Shown here one piece after another: positions 10,972 through 18,403 of a stretch of 64,000 nt of DNA (position 1 is the stretch's first letter; the number at the start of each line of letters is the position of its first letter). A model generated the notes under the pieces. The model had not been told where the DNA came from and searched no databases. It saw nothing but the letters and a program-made list of their open reading frames with translations. The position numbers and the translations under genes are program-made. Source of the DNA: Planococcus halocryophilus (GTDB lineage Bacteria > Bacillota > Bacilli > Bacillales_A > Planococcaceae); the NCBI RefSeq assembly GCF_001687585.2, contig NZ_CP016537.2, forward strand, positions 2,762,001-2,826,000. Reading direction: 5' to 3'.

Positions 10972-11649
10972 TTATACAAATTCAACTAGATACACATGCT
11001 CTCCAAAATATCGCATCGCACGTTCTGCATTTTCATGTTGCACACCGACTAAAACACATGTCGCAGGTCCACTGGATTTTTTTGTATCAAGGGATGTTGA
11101 CATTTTCACTGGTCTCTTCATCAGCAATTCGAATTCTTCCGCAATTCCTTTTGACCCGACTGGCCAAACTCGCTCTACTAAAGATAAATCAAGCGCTTTT
11201 TTAAGGAGAGCTAGATTGGCAGTTTGATGCTCATTCGTCAACACTTCTTGGCCTACTAGCGGAACGCCGTAAACAAACCACTGCAAAGATCCGACAGACA
11301 TTTGCTTTCGTTGGCCTTTTCCAATCATCGTTACAGAGATACCTGATTGCACTGTAGGCATATTGGTTTCCGTACTCCCTGAAATGAGCGGTAGAGTTGA
11401 TTGCGATTCCGCAAAAAGCTCGGTTACCCCTTCGATGTAATAATCCCAACTAGAAGCTCCACTAAAATTGTGAATCAGTATCGCTTGCGGTTCGCTACCT
11501 GCTGCCCATTGTTCGAGCAATGCAACACGTGCCGCAAACTTTGCTGTAACGGCATCAGAAATTTTTATCACATCTTGTTCTTTTCTACCGATTGCTGCCG
11601 AATTATCTGAAGTTATGACAAATCCATCTATCAACAATTCATGTCGCAT
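10972..11649 (-). CDS. PurM/AIR-synthase-related protein, candidate alpha-ribazole kinase (CblS-like)
   Basis: 225 residues, no signal peptide. The segment WPVGSKGIAEEFELLMKRPV and the ending with GPATCVLVG resemble the C-terminal half of PurM/ThiL/SelD-type ATP-using enzymes. A CblS alpha-ribazole kinase paired with an ECF-type transporter CblT is described in Listeria and Geobacillus. Here the gene overlaps an ECF S component by 11 bp at the end of a cobamide operon that also has cobS and cobC. That makes phosphorylation of salvaged alpha-ribazole the best guess. The RBS GGAGG lies 8 bases before the ATG. The domain call is by eye; the function rests mainly on context. Confidence 0.6.
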   Translation of the reverse strand: MRHELLIDGFVITSDNSAAIGRKEQDVIKISDAVTAKFAARVALLEQWAAGSEPQAILIHNFSGASSWDYYIEGVTELFAESQSTLPLISGSTETNMPTVQSGISVTMIGKGQRKQMSVGSLQWFVYGVPLVGQEVLTNEHQTANLALLKKALDLSLVERVWPVGSKGIAEEFELLMKRPVKMSTSLDTKKSSGPATCVLVGVQHENAERAMRYFGEHVYLVEFV

Positions 11650-12121
11650 GTCCTGACCCTCCGCTAGCCTTCAACACATAAGGCAGTAAGAGCGCCGCGA
11701 CTCCAGCATTGATAGAAGCTGCAATTAGTAACCCAGGTAAGGCGGCATAAAAAAACGCTGGTGACAATAAGAAGTAAAACGGCACTGCCGCTACCACTCC
11801 GTTACCAATGATAAATGCCACCCATTTCAGCCTATACTTTCCTGCATGATGCAATTTTGCGAACAGCCATACGATTACCCCCATTTCAATTGCAATTATT
11901 AAGTGAAACGGTCCGAGTGGCATGCCTCCGAACAATGCGGAAATCAAATGACCAAATGCCGCAATAGTCCCAACAAGTGGAGCTGAAAAAAATAGTACCG
12001 CTACTAGCGCCGGTGTTGCATCGAGTGCAATAGACGCAATGCCGAGCGGAATTTTAATCATTCCCCCTATTGCGGACAAGCTGATAAATAAAGCCGCAAG
12101 TGCCAGTTTTTTCGTAGTCAT
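11639..12121 (-). CDS. ECF transporter S component, candidate alpha-ribazole importer (CblT-like)
   Basis: 160 residues with about five hydrophobic segments and almost no soluble loops. The N-terminal KLALAALFISLSAIGGMIKIP block with small residues is typical of ECF substrate-binding S units that recruit a shared EcfT/EcfA module. No ATPase or T component is nearby, so it would use the group II module encoded elsewhere. It is one base from pduO and overlaps the PurM-like gene. Together with that gene it suggests alpha-ribazole uptake, although cobamide or another precursor cannot be excluded. Confidence 0.75.
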   Translation of the reverse strand: MTTKKLALAALFISLSAIGGMIKIPLGIASIALDATPALVAVLFFSAPLVGTIAAFGHLISALFGGMPLGPFHLIIAIEMGVIVWLFAKLHHAGKYRLKWVAFIIGNGVVAAVPFYFLLSPAFFYAALPGLLIAASINAGVAALLLPYVLKASGGSGHAT

Positions 12122-12122
12122 C

Positions 12123-12713
12123 TTACTCTACCGATTTCTTACTGCGTCCGCCGTTCTTAAATACTTTGGCACTGCGCACATACTCATTATCTGGAACACC
12201 GACGCGCGAATTAACAACGCGTGATGCTGCAAATAAATAATCAGATAAACGGTTCAAATAACGTTGAACCACTTGTGGGAACTCTTCTCCAGACTTCAGC
12301 AACGTAACCGTTTGTCTTTCAGCACGACGTGTAATCGTACGTGCGATATGAAGCGTAGCAGCAGCCGGAGTTCCTCCTGGCAAGATAAAACGTTCAAGAA
12401 GCGGCGGTTCTTCCATCAATTCATCGATACGTTTTTCCAAAACTTCAACTGGTTCTTCCGTCATTTTATAATTCGGATCTTTTCGAACATCTGCTAAATC
12501 GCCACCGCAATCGAATAATTCATTTTGAATCGCTTCTAAATCTTCTAGTAAATCCGCATAAGTTTCAGGCGCCAATTCAGTCATCGCTTTGCCAATAAAT
12601 GAATTGACTTCATCAATCGTCCCGTATGCTTCAACGCGTGGTGCATCTTTGTCCGTACGCGCTCCGATCAAACTTGTTTGCCCTTTATCCCCTGTTTTTG
12701 TGTAAATTTTCAT
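12123..12713 (-). CDS. pduO: PduO-type ATP:cob(I)alamin adenosyltransferase
   Basis: 196 residues. It transfers the adenosyl group of ATP to Co(I) corrinoid, giving the coenzyme form that IcmF needs. Family signatures: N-terminal KIYTKTGDKGQTSLIGARTD, EAYGTIDEVNSFIG, then RRAERQTVTL and YLNRLSDYLFAASRVVN in the C-terminal helices. The extension after residue 175 is basic. Its start lies 29 bp inside the upstream CobU-like gene, so coupling is likely. PduO-type enzymes also act on cobinamide. Confidence 0.95.
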   Translation of the reverse strand: MKIYTKTGDKGQTSLIGARTDKDAPRVEAYGTIDEVNSFIGKAMTELAPETYADLLEDLEAIQNELFDCGGDLADVRKDPNYKMTEEPVEVLEKRIDELMEEPPLLERFILPGGTPAAATLHIARTITRRAERQTVTLLKSGEEFPQVVQRYLNRLSDYLFAASRVVNSRVGVPDNEYVRSAKVFKNGGRSKKSVE

Positions 12714-13116
12714 CTTGATCCGCCCCTTTTATCGTTTGTGGAATACCGTACCAAATGCGTGTAATTTGCTGTGCTTCTGTAAACAATAATTGATACAATC
12801 GGCCAACAAGGTCGCGCAGTTCACGCTCGATCCGCTCTGTTGGCACGATTCCTCTGTTCAAATCTGTTAATACCCAGATTTGTTTCGATTGACTAGAGCC
12901 CAGTGTTTTTTTGACTCTTTCTATTATTTGCTGTTCTGTTAAACCTTGTTCAAGTTGTTCTTTTACCCAACGCTCCACTCCAGCGATTACCGTTATCGAA
13001 TCACTAAGTATCAATTGCGGCATCATGCCTTCATGCCAAGATGCTTCTTCATTTTGTATCAAATTTTTCACATATTGTCGTTTGCCGTTAAAGGCTCCAC
13101 CGAAAACGATGTGCAT
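12685..13116 (-). CDS. Short CobU-like protein (cobinamide kinase/guanylyltransferase family, partial motifs)
   Basis: 143 residues against about 180 for CobU. A P-loop-like GGAFNGKR (residues 6-13) has Arg in place of the usual Ser/Thr. The RHR..W.T.E segment that carries the guanylylation site in CobU is missing. The C-terminal half is canonical: LNRGIVPTERIERELRDLVG and YGIPQTIKG match the GIVP/FRD/G block of CobU. The full-size paralogue at 15854-16402 shows the opposite pattern. It overlaps cobC by 49 bp and pduO by 29 bp, with AGGAG 9 bases before the ATG. It may complete the activity of the other protein or be a diverged relic. Confidence 0.75.
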   Translation of the reverse strand: MHIVFGGAFNGKRQYVKNLIQNEEASWHEGMMPQLILSDSITVIAGVERWVKEQLEQGLTEQQIIERVKKTLGSSQSKQIWVLTDLNRGIVPTERIERELRDLVGRLYQLLFTEAQQITRIWYGIPQTIKGADQDENLHKNRG

Positions 13117-13652
13117 AATGCCCGCTCCTCAAACGCTTGGCGACTTTTCCAAACTAAGTTATGGCAGCCTCCATTTAGCGCAGTTTGATCTTGAAATCTC
13201 TCACCTAAAGCTTGTGCGATTAAGTAACGAATCGGTCCGCCGTGCAGAACTAACGTAACTTCGTTGCCATTTGGTATTTTTCGCAGTCCTCGTTCAACCC
13301 GCTCCGCCATGTCTTTTAAACTTTCACCACCAGGCGGACTGATGTTCCAAGGGTCATCTATCCAGTCGCGATAACGTTGAATATCTTTTAACTGTTCATA
13401 GGTTTTCATTTCCCATTGGCCAAAATGACATTCTCGCAACTCTCTATTTGCTCGGTAAATGGCATTTGGAAACAACACAGCTGCGGTTTCTCGACACCGC
13501 TTTAAATCACTGCCCATAACTTCATTTATCTGCAAATCTGGTTTGGCCTTAAATGGCAAAACTGATTCATCGGTCCAGCCAATATAACGTTTTTGCTCGT
13601 TTCCTCTTGTCGGAGCATGGCGAATTAAACGAAGAACAAAAGACTCATCCAT
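13068..13652 (-). CDS. cobC: Histidine phosphatase, probable alpha-ribazole phosphatase CobC
   Basis: 194 residues of the phosphoglycerate-mutase-like phosphatase fold. The phosphohistidine motif LRLIRHAPT puts the catalytic His at residue 12, a GQWEMKTYEQL block follows, and the second His is in LVLHGGPIRYLIA. Between cobS and a CobU-like gene, it most likely removes the 5'-phosphate of alpha-ribazole phosphate or of adenosylcobalamin phosphate in nucleotide-loop assembly. The final 49 bp also encode the start of the next gene. Confidence 0.85.
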   Translation of the reverse strand: MDESFVLRLIRHAPTRGNEQKRYIGWTDESVLPFKAKPDLQINEVMGSDLKRCRETAAVLFPNAIYRANRELRECHFGQWEMKTYEQLKDIQRYRDWIDDPWNISPPGGESLKDMAERVERGLRKIPNGNEVTLVLHGGPIRYLIAQALGERFQDQTALNGGCHNLVWKSRQAFEERALCTSFSVEPLTANDNM

Positions 13653-14395
13653 AATAAAATCTCCACTCCTTCCACATAAGCACCTAACAAATCACCTGTC
13701 ACACCGCTAAAATTGCGTAAACACCAAGCGCGGTATAGCCATGAAAATCCGAACAGCAGGATGATTAATACAATTGCTGACAAAAAAGTAGCACTCCAAA
13801 TAAGAAGCATGAAGCTAATAACCAATGCCACTATAGCGACAAGTTGCAATTTCTTATGGCTGACTCTTTTCTGAAAAAAAGCCGCTACGCCATCTGGCTT
13901 TGCTGATTTTGTAAAACTAAACAAAGCCAATAAACCGATTCTCGAAAAAACTGGGATCAATAAAACCCATACAAGAGATGCTTCATTTATCGATTCTGCT
14001 ACTAGGATGATTTTACCGACAATAGCCACTACTAATGCCATCGCACCAAAAGCACCAATTCGTGGGTCTCCCATAATCGCCAACCGCTTGTCACGATCTT
14101 GGTAAGAAAAATAGGCATCTCCCGTATCTGCCAAGCCGTCCATATGCAAGCCACCGGTCAGTACCAAGCCAATCAGAACCACTATAAAGCCGAGTAGTAA
14201 AGAGCTAATCTCTGTTGTATCACGGAGCAACCATACGGTACTTGTCAAAACACTACCGAACAACAAACCTAATAGAGGTAGTATCGCATACATAGCCGTA
14301 ATGTATTCTTTCTCCATCGGCAATTGCTTTTTAACTGGAATCACCGAAAAAAATTGAAGCGCCAATAGAAATCCGGTTCTTAACTGCCGAGTCAT
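13625..14395 (-). CDS. cobS: Adenosylcobinamide-GDP ribazoletransferase (cobalamin synthase)
   Basis: A 256-residue polytopic membrane enzyme that joins adenosylcobinamide-GDP to alpha-ribazole or its phosphate. The metal-binding family motif GGLHMDGLADTGDAYFSYQD is clear, with the following RRLAIMGDPRIGAFG-type segment (here KRLAIMGDPRIGAFG). About six hydrophobic helices fill the rest. It overlaps cobC by 28 bp and cobQ by 4 bp, which is tight packing typical of this operon. Confidence 0.95.
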   Translation of the reverse strand: MTRQLRTGFLLALQFFSVIPVKKQLPMEKEYITAMYAILPLLGLLFGSVLTSTVWLLRDTTEISSLLLGFIVVLIGLVLTGGLHMDGLADTGDAYFSYQDRDKRLAIMGDPRIGAFGAMALVVAIVGKIILVAESINEASLVWVLLIPVFSRIGLLALFSFTKSAKPDGVAAFFQKRVSHKKLQLVAIVALVISFMLLIWSATFLSAIVLIILLFGFSWLYRAWCLRNFSGVTGDLLGAYVEGVEILLWMSLLFFV

Positions 14396-15849
14396 TGGTT
14401 TGCCTCCATTATTTCTGTGACTTTCTGCCAGTCCAGATGATTTTTCACGTGCTTGGCCCAGCGATCAAAAGGATCTTCCGATTTTTCATGCACTGGAATC
14501 GGTAAGTTTTTCTGTTTGCGAATGGGTGCTAAAAATGCAGTTCGACAGCTCCGATCACGGAAAAAACCATGTAGATGTGTTCCAATCACGCGGTCACGAT
14601 AATACCCTTCAACTGAATCCCCGCAATCAATTAGCCAATGTTCGATTCCTGTGACTCGGCCATGATGAATTTCATAACCAATCACTTGGGCTTCTAAAGC
14701 TTCGAATTTTACTATGCCTTTTTGACGTCGAACCATTTTTTCTTTTTCAAAACGGACATGCATGTTTGGCACCAAGCCAAATCCCACTTCAGCTTTTACT
14801 GCAACACCGTCATACCCATGTGGATCTGACAAATTTTCAGCAAGCATTTGAAATCCTCCACACAGGCCGACAATCCATGTATCTCCTGATAATGACTTCA
14901 ACTTTTCATCAAGCCCCTGCTTTTTCCAAAATCGCAAATCTGCAATCGTGCTTTTCGTTCCAGGCAACAGTATAATATCAGGTTGCCCAATTTCTTCTAC
15001 GCTTTCTACCCAACGAACCGTGACGTCTCGCTCAGTTAAAAACGGCTCGATATCGGTGAAGTTGGATACATAAGGATGCTTACACACAACCAAGTCGATT
15101 GCACCTTTAATAACGGATTTTTGTTGTACCGCTCCCACTCCTAGTGAATCTTCTTGCTCGATTTCATGACTGTCCATATAAGGAATAACACCAAGAACCG
15201 GAATGCCTGTATACGATTCTAAAAACCGCACGCCATCTTCAAATAGCTTGGCGTCTCCTCTGAATTTATTGATAATCAAACCTTTTATACGTTCTTTTTC
15301 TGGTATTAAAGCAAGCGTTCCGACAATTGATGCAAAGACACCTCCTCGCTCAATATCAGCCACAAGAACCACGGGAACATCTGCCCGTTTTGCAACCGTC
15401 ATATTGACTAGTTCACGGTCGTTTAAATTCATCTCTGCAGGACTGCCCGCTCCTTCAATAACTATGTGCGTGAAATTTCCCGCTAAATTGGTGAGCGCTT
15501 TATCGATTGCTTGTAATCCTTTTTCGTAAAATTGTGCTCGGTAGTCCATGCCGTCCATGGTTTCAAGTTTTTTACCGAATAACACCACTTGTGATTTCAT
15601 GCCGCTTTCAGGCTTTAATAAGATGGGATTCATATCAACAGTAGCTATCGTGCGAGCTGCTTCTGCTTGCACACCTTGTGCGCGCCCGATTTCTTCGCCC
15701 AATATCGTCACATACGAGTTATTCGACATATTCTGCGACTTAAAAGGAGCGACTTTCACTCCTTGATCAGATAGAATTCGGCAAAAAGCGGTACAAAGCA
15801 TACTTTTTCCAACATCTGAAGAAGTTCCTTGAATCATTATTCCGCGCAT
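14392..15849 (-). CDS. cobQ: Cobyric acid synthase (glutamine-hydrolysing)
   Basis: 485 residues. It amidates cobyrinic acid a,c-diamide to cobyric acid. The N-terminal ATP-binding domain begins MRGIMIQGTSSDVGKSML. The C-terminal class-I-like glutaminase has the nucleophile Cys in IVGLCGGFQMLAENL and its His in GTHLHGFF. I use the ATG at 15849 because AGAAGGAAG precedes it; a longer frame reaching 15891 would run into cobU. No genes for corrin-ring construction are present in the window, so it may mainly act on salvaged or CbiZ-derived intermediates, or its partners lie elsewhere. Confidence 0.93.
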   Translation of the reverse strand: MRGIMIQGTSSDVGKSMLCTAFCRILSDQGVKVAPFKSQNMSNNSYVTILGEEIGRAQGVQAEAARTIATVDMNPILLKPESGMKSQVVLFGKKLETMDGMDYRAQFYEKGLQAIDKALTNLAGNFTHIVIEGAGSPAEMNLNDRELVNMTVAKRADVPVVLVADIERGGVFASIVGTLALIPEKERIKGLIINKFRGDAKLFEDGVRFLESYTGIPVLGVIPYMDSHEIEQEDSLGVGAVQQKSVIKGAIDLVVCKHPYVSNFTDIEPFLTERDVTVRWVESVEEIGQPDIILLPGTKSTIADLRFWKKQGLDEKLKSLSGDTWIVGLCGGFQMLAENLSDPHGYDGVAVKAEVGFGLVPNMHVRFEKEKMVRRQKGIVKFEALEAQVIGYEIHHGRVTGIEHWLIDCGDSVEGYYRDRVIGTHLHGFFRDRSCRTAFLAPIRKQKNLPIPVHEKSEDPFDRWAKHVKNHLDWQKVTEIMEANQ

Positions 15850-15853
15850 GTTT

Positions 15854-16402
15854 TCACTTCCTTCTAAAAGCCAGACCGTTCTCCATCTCAATTGCTTGAT
15901 CCGCTTTCTCTACTAGCCAAATGTGAATTTTACCGAGCCACGCTTGGTATCGTTCATCACGCACGAAATCATCTAGCACTTCGTTTGAGACAACGGTCAA
16001 TAAATCAACAGTGTTTAGCATTTGGTCGATTGTCTCTTGCAAACTCTCCCATTTCGCTTCTATACATCCAGCTGTATCTACGCACATATTATTCGTTTCC
16101 CAACCTTCGTATAACTCATTGGCAAGCCAAGTCGTCACACAATCCCACAACACTAAATCATGTGGTTGTAGTTTTTCGATAGCATTTCCCATTTTGTGTG
16201 CTTGCTCGATTGTGAACCAATTGTCTTGCAAACGATCGTCACGGTGGCGTTCAATCCGTTCTTTCATTTCCTCGTCGTAAGCTTGTCCGCTTGCGATATA
16301 AACTTTGCGAGTGGTGCCAAAAGTTCGGACAATCGTTTCGGCATAAGTACTTTTGCCGCTTCGAACGCCACCACTAATGAAAATTAATTGACCTCGAGCC
16401 AT
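15854..16402 (-). CDS. cobU: Adenosylcobinamide kinase/guanylyltransferase (CobU family)
   Basis: 182 residues. It phosphorylates adenosylcobinamide and adds GMP in CobU. The P-loop FISGGVRSGKSTYAE is intact near the N-terminus. IERHRDDRLQDNWFTIEQ matches the RHRxxRPxxWxTxE block that carries the guanylylated His. The C-terminal half departs from the family: SNEVLDDFVRDERYQAWLGK replaces the usual GIVP/FRD block. A short paralogue at 12685-13116 keeps that block instead. It overlaps cobD by 19 bp and ends 4 bp before cobQ. Confidence 0.88.
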   Translation of the reverse strand: MARGQLIFISGGVRSGKSTYAETIVRTFGTTRKVYIASGQAYDEEMKERIERHRDDRLQDNWFTIEQAHKMGNAIEKLQPHDLVLWDCVTTWLANELYEGWETNNMCVDTAGCIEAKWESLQETIDQMLNTVDLLTVVSNEVLDDFVRDERYQAWLGKIHIWLVEKADQAIEMENGLAFRRK

Positions 16403-17463
16403 TCGCTAATCGCCTCCCGAAGTTTTTCCATGTTGTTAGGTAATTTCATCCCGGCTCGAAACCACTGTCCATTCATTCCTTGAAAAGATTCGGTATGACG
16501 AAGAACAATCCCTTTTTTCAAAAGGTCTGTAAAAAATGCAGTGGCGTTTTTTGATTCAGGTAATTTAAATGACAAGAAATTCACTGCAGAATTTGTTGTT
16601 TCGCAATGATGCATGGCTAAAAACTGTTGCATCTTTTCTCGTTCATTTATTGCTGCTTTGATTACTCTTTCGCGATAATCCGATTGTTTTAAACACCCTG
16701 CGCCGATTGAAGCGGATAACGCATTGACGTTCCAATGTGCCGCCCCTTGTTTTAATTGCTTGATTATCTCAGTCTGACTGACCACATATCCAAGACGGAG
16801 TCCAGGAATCGCATACATTTTGGTCATTGAACGAACGATAATAACATTTGGAAATTCGTTTAAAAAAGGCATAAAAGAAGCTTCTTCACCAACAAAATCG
16901 ATAAACGCCTCATCAAGTACCAGTTCACAATTGTCTTCGAGACACGTTTTCGCGATGTGCTGAAGCATTTCAATATGTATTAAAACACCAGTCGGATTAT
17001 GCGGGTTGCATATATAAAGCGCGGAGCATCCTGGTATAGCATTTCGAACATTTTCGCGTGTTAATGTCCATGCATTTTCTGAATGTAATTGAATCGTCTG
17101 GATTTTAACATGTTCTGCTTCCAAGGTTTGGCGGTATTCCGAAAATGCTGGTTCCACCAACACGACCTGTTGGTTTCTATACCTTCTAGCCAACCAAGTA
17201 AAAACCTCAGCTGCTCCGTTCCCTGTAGCTACTTGCTCCACATCGACCTGATGAAAATGTGCCGCTGACGTGCGAAATGGTTCACCGTCCGGATCTGGAT
17301 AAGAGCCGATTAACGAATACATTTCCGACCATTGCTCTTTTAAAAACGCAGGTGGTCCGAATGGATGGACATTTTCGCTAAAATCTATTATTTTTTCGGG
17401 TAGGCTGATACCCGCTTGTTTATATAAGCGCAGTGGATTGGCTCCGTGATTAGGCAATTCCAA
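16384..17463 (-). CDS. cobD: Threonine-phosphate decarboxylase (PLP, HisC-like)
   Basis: 359 residues of the class I/II aminotransferase fold. In cobamide synthesis this protein decarboxylates L-threonine O-3-phosphate to aminopropanol phosphate, the linker attached by CbiB. It begins PNHGANPLRLYKQAG as CobD does (HGG/N start). TGNGAAEVFTWLAR binds the cofactor phosphate, CNPHNPTGVL is conserved, and the PLP lysine is in RSMTKMYAIPGLRLGYVV. A histidinol-phosphate aminotransferase could look similar, but adjacency to cbiB (14-bp overlap) and cobU settles it. Confidence 0.9.
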   Translation of the reverse strand: MELPNHGANPLRLYKQAGISLPEKIIDFSENVHPFGPPAFLKEQWSEMYSLIGSYPDPDGEPFRTSAAHFHQVDVEQVATGNGAAEVFTWLARRYRNQQVVLVEPAFSEYRQTLEAEHVKIQTIQLHSENAWTLTRENVRNAIPGCSALYICNPHNPTGVLIHIEMLQHIAKTCLEDNCELVLDEAFIDFVGEEASFMPFLNEFPNVIIVRSMTKMYAIPGLRLGYVVSQTEIIKQLKQGAAHWNVNALSASIGAGCLKQSDYRERVIKAAINEREKMQQFLAMHHCETTNSAVNFLSFKLPESKNATAFFTDLLKKGIVLRHTESFQGMNGQWFRAGMKLPNNMEKLREAISEWLEVN

Positions 17464-18403
17464 GTAAAATCCCTCCTAATGCAAATAAAATAAAAAATCC
17501 AATTGTCACTTTTTGCATCTGTTGGATTGTTTCTTTAATATGATGTGCTTCAAGTTGGTAAACCGCTCTTCCCATGAGCGCACGATGCGATTCGACGCCT
17601 CTGTACCGGTTGGTTCCGCCTAATTGAATACCTAATTGGACAGCCGTTGCCGCCTCTAACCAGCCACTATTTGGGCTAGGGTGCTTAGGGGCATCTTGCA
17701 ACCAAATTTGAAGACGCTGACGTAATGAGAGTGTTTGGTGACTTTTTGTCATGACTATAAGTAAAAAGCCGGTTACGCGACTTGGAATGAAATTCAAGAC
17801 ATCGTCAGCTTTTGCTGAAGCAAATCCAAACTCCTTAAATTCTTCATTTTTGTAGCCTACCATTGAATCGAGTGTATTAACGGCTTTGTATAGCCATAAA
17901 CCGGGTGCTCCCAGTAAAAACGCCCAAAATAGCGGTGCTGTTACGCCATCACTTGTGTTTTCAGAAACCGTTTCGACAACGCCGCGCGTAATTTCACTTT
18001 CATCCAATCCACCTGTGTCTCGTCCAACAATCCAGGATAACTTCTCACGTGCCAATTCCATGTTTTGATCGACAAGTGGGTGATAAACATCCATTGCTGC
18101 ATCTTTCAAACTTTTTTGTGCCAGTCCTGAAGCAATTAACAACGCCTCTATCGCAACACCGACAACCGGATTGATCGAATAAGCTAAAAAGACAATGGCA
18201 TATACAATTATGAATGCAGTAATCGCAATGGTTGCAAGAAGTAAAAATCCGGTTTTGAATGCATTTTTCCCACGATTCCAACGATTGGTTAATTTTTTTA
18301 TCGCCATACCGATCCAACGAACAGGGTGTGGCCAATTAGCTGGATCTCCCACGATGCGGTCGATAATGATTCCTAAAAAAATCGCTAAAAGATGTGACAT
18401 CAT
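17450..18403 (-). CDS. cbiB: Adenosylcobinamide-phosphate synthase
   Basis: A 317-residue membrane protein that joins aminopropanol (phosphate) to cobyric acid. The N-terminal hallmark IIIDRIVGDPANWPHPVRWIG is present, then ETVSENTSDGVTAPLFWAFLLG and YKAVNTLDSMVGYKNE as in CbiB/CobD. Four to five hydrophobic helices are visible. It overlaps btuD-cbiZ by 4 bp upstream and cobD by 14 bp downstream. With CbiZ making cobyric acid from salvaged cobinamides, CbiB closes a remodelling loop. Confidence 0.94.
   Translation of the reverse strand: MMSHLLAIFLGIIIDRIVGDPANWPHPVRWIGMAIKKLTNRWNRGKNAFKTGFLLLATIAITAFIIVYAIVFLAYSINPVVGVAIEALLIASGLAQKSLKDAAMDVYHPLVDQNMELAREKLSWIVGRDTGGLDESEITRGVVETVSENTSDGVTAPLFWAFLLGAPGLWLYKAVNTLDSMVGYKNEEFKEFGFASAKADDVLNFIPSRVTGFLLIVMTKSHQTLSLRQRLQIWLQDAPKHPSPNSGWLEAATAVQLGIQLGGTNRYRGVESHRALMGRAVYQLEAHHIKETIQQMQKVTIGFFILFALGGILLGIA

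Noticed and set aside
15850..15891. Longer CobQ N-terminus
   Set aside because: It would overlap cobU by 38 bp and lacks an RBS; the ATP-binding motif begins right after the ATG at 15849.
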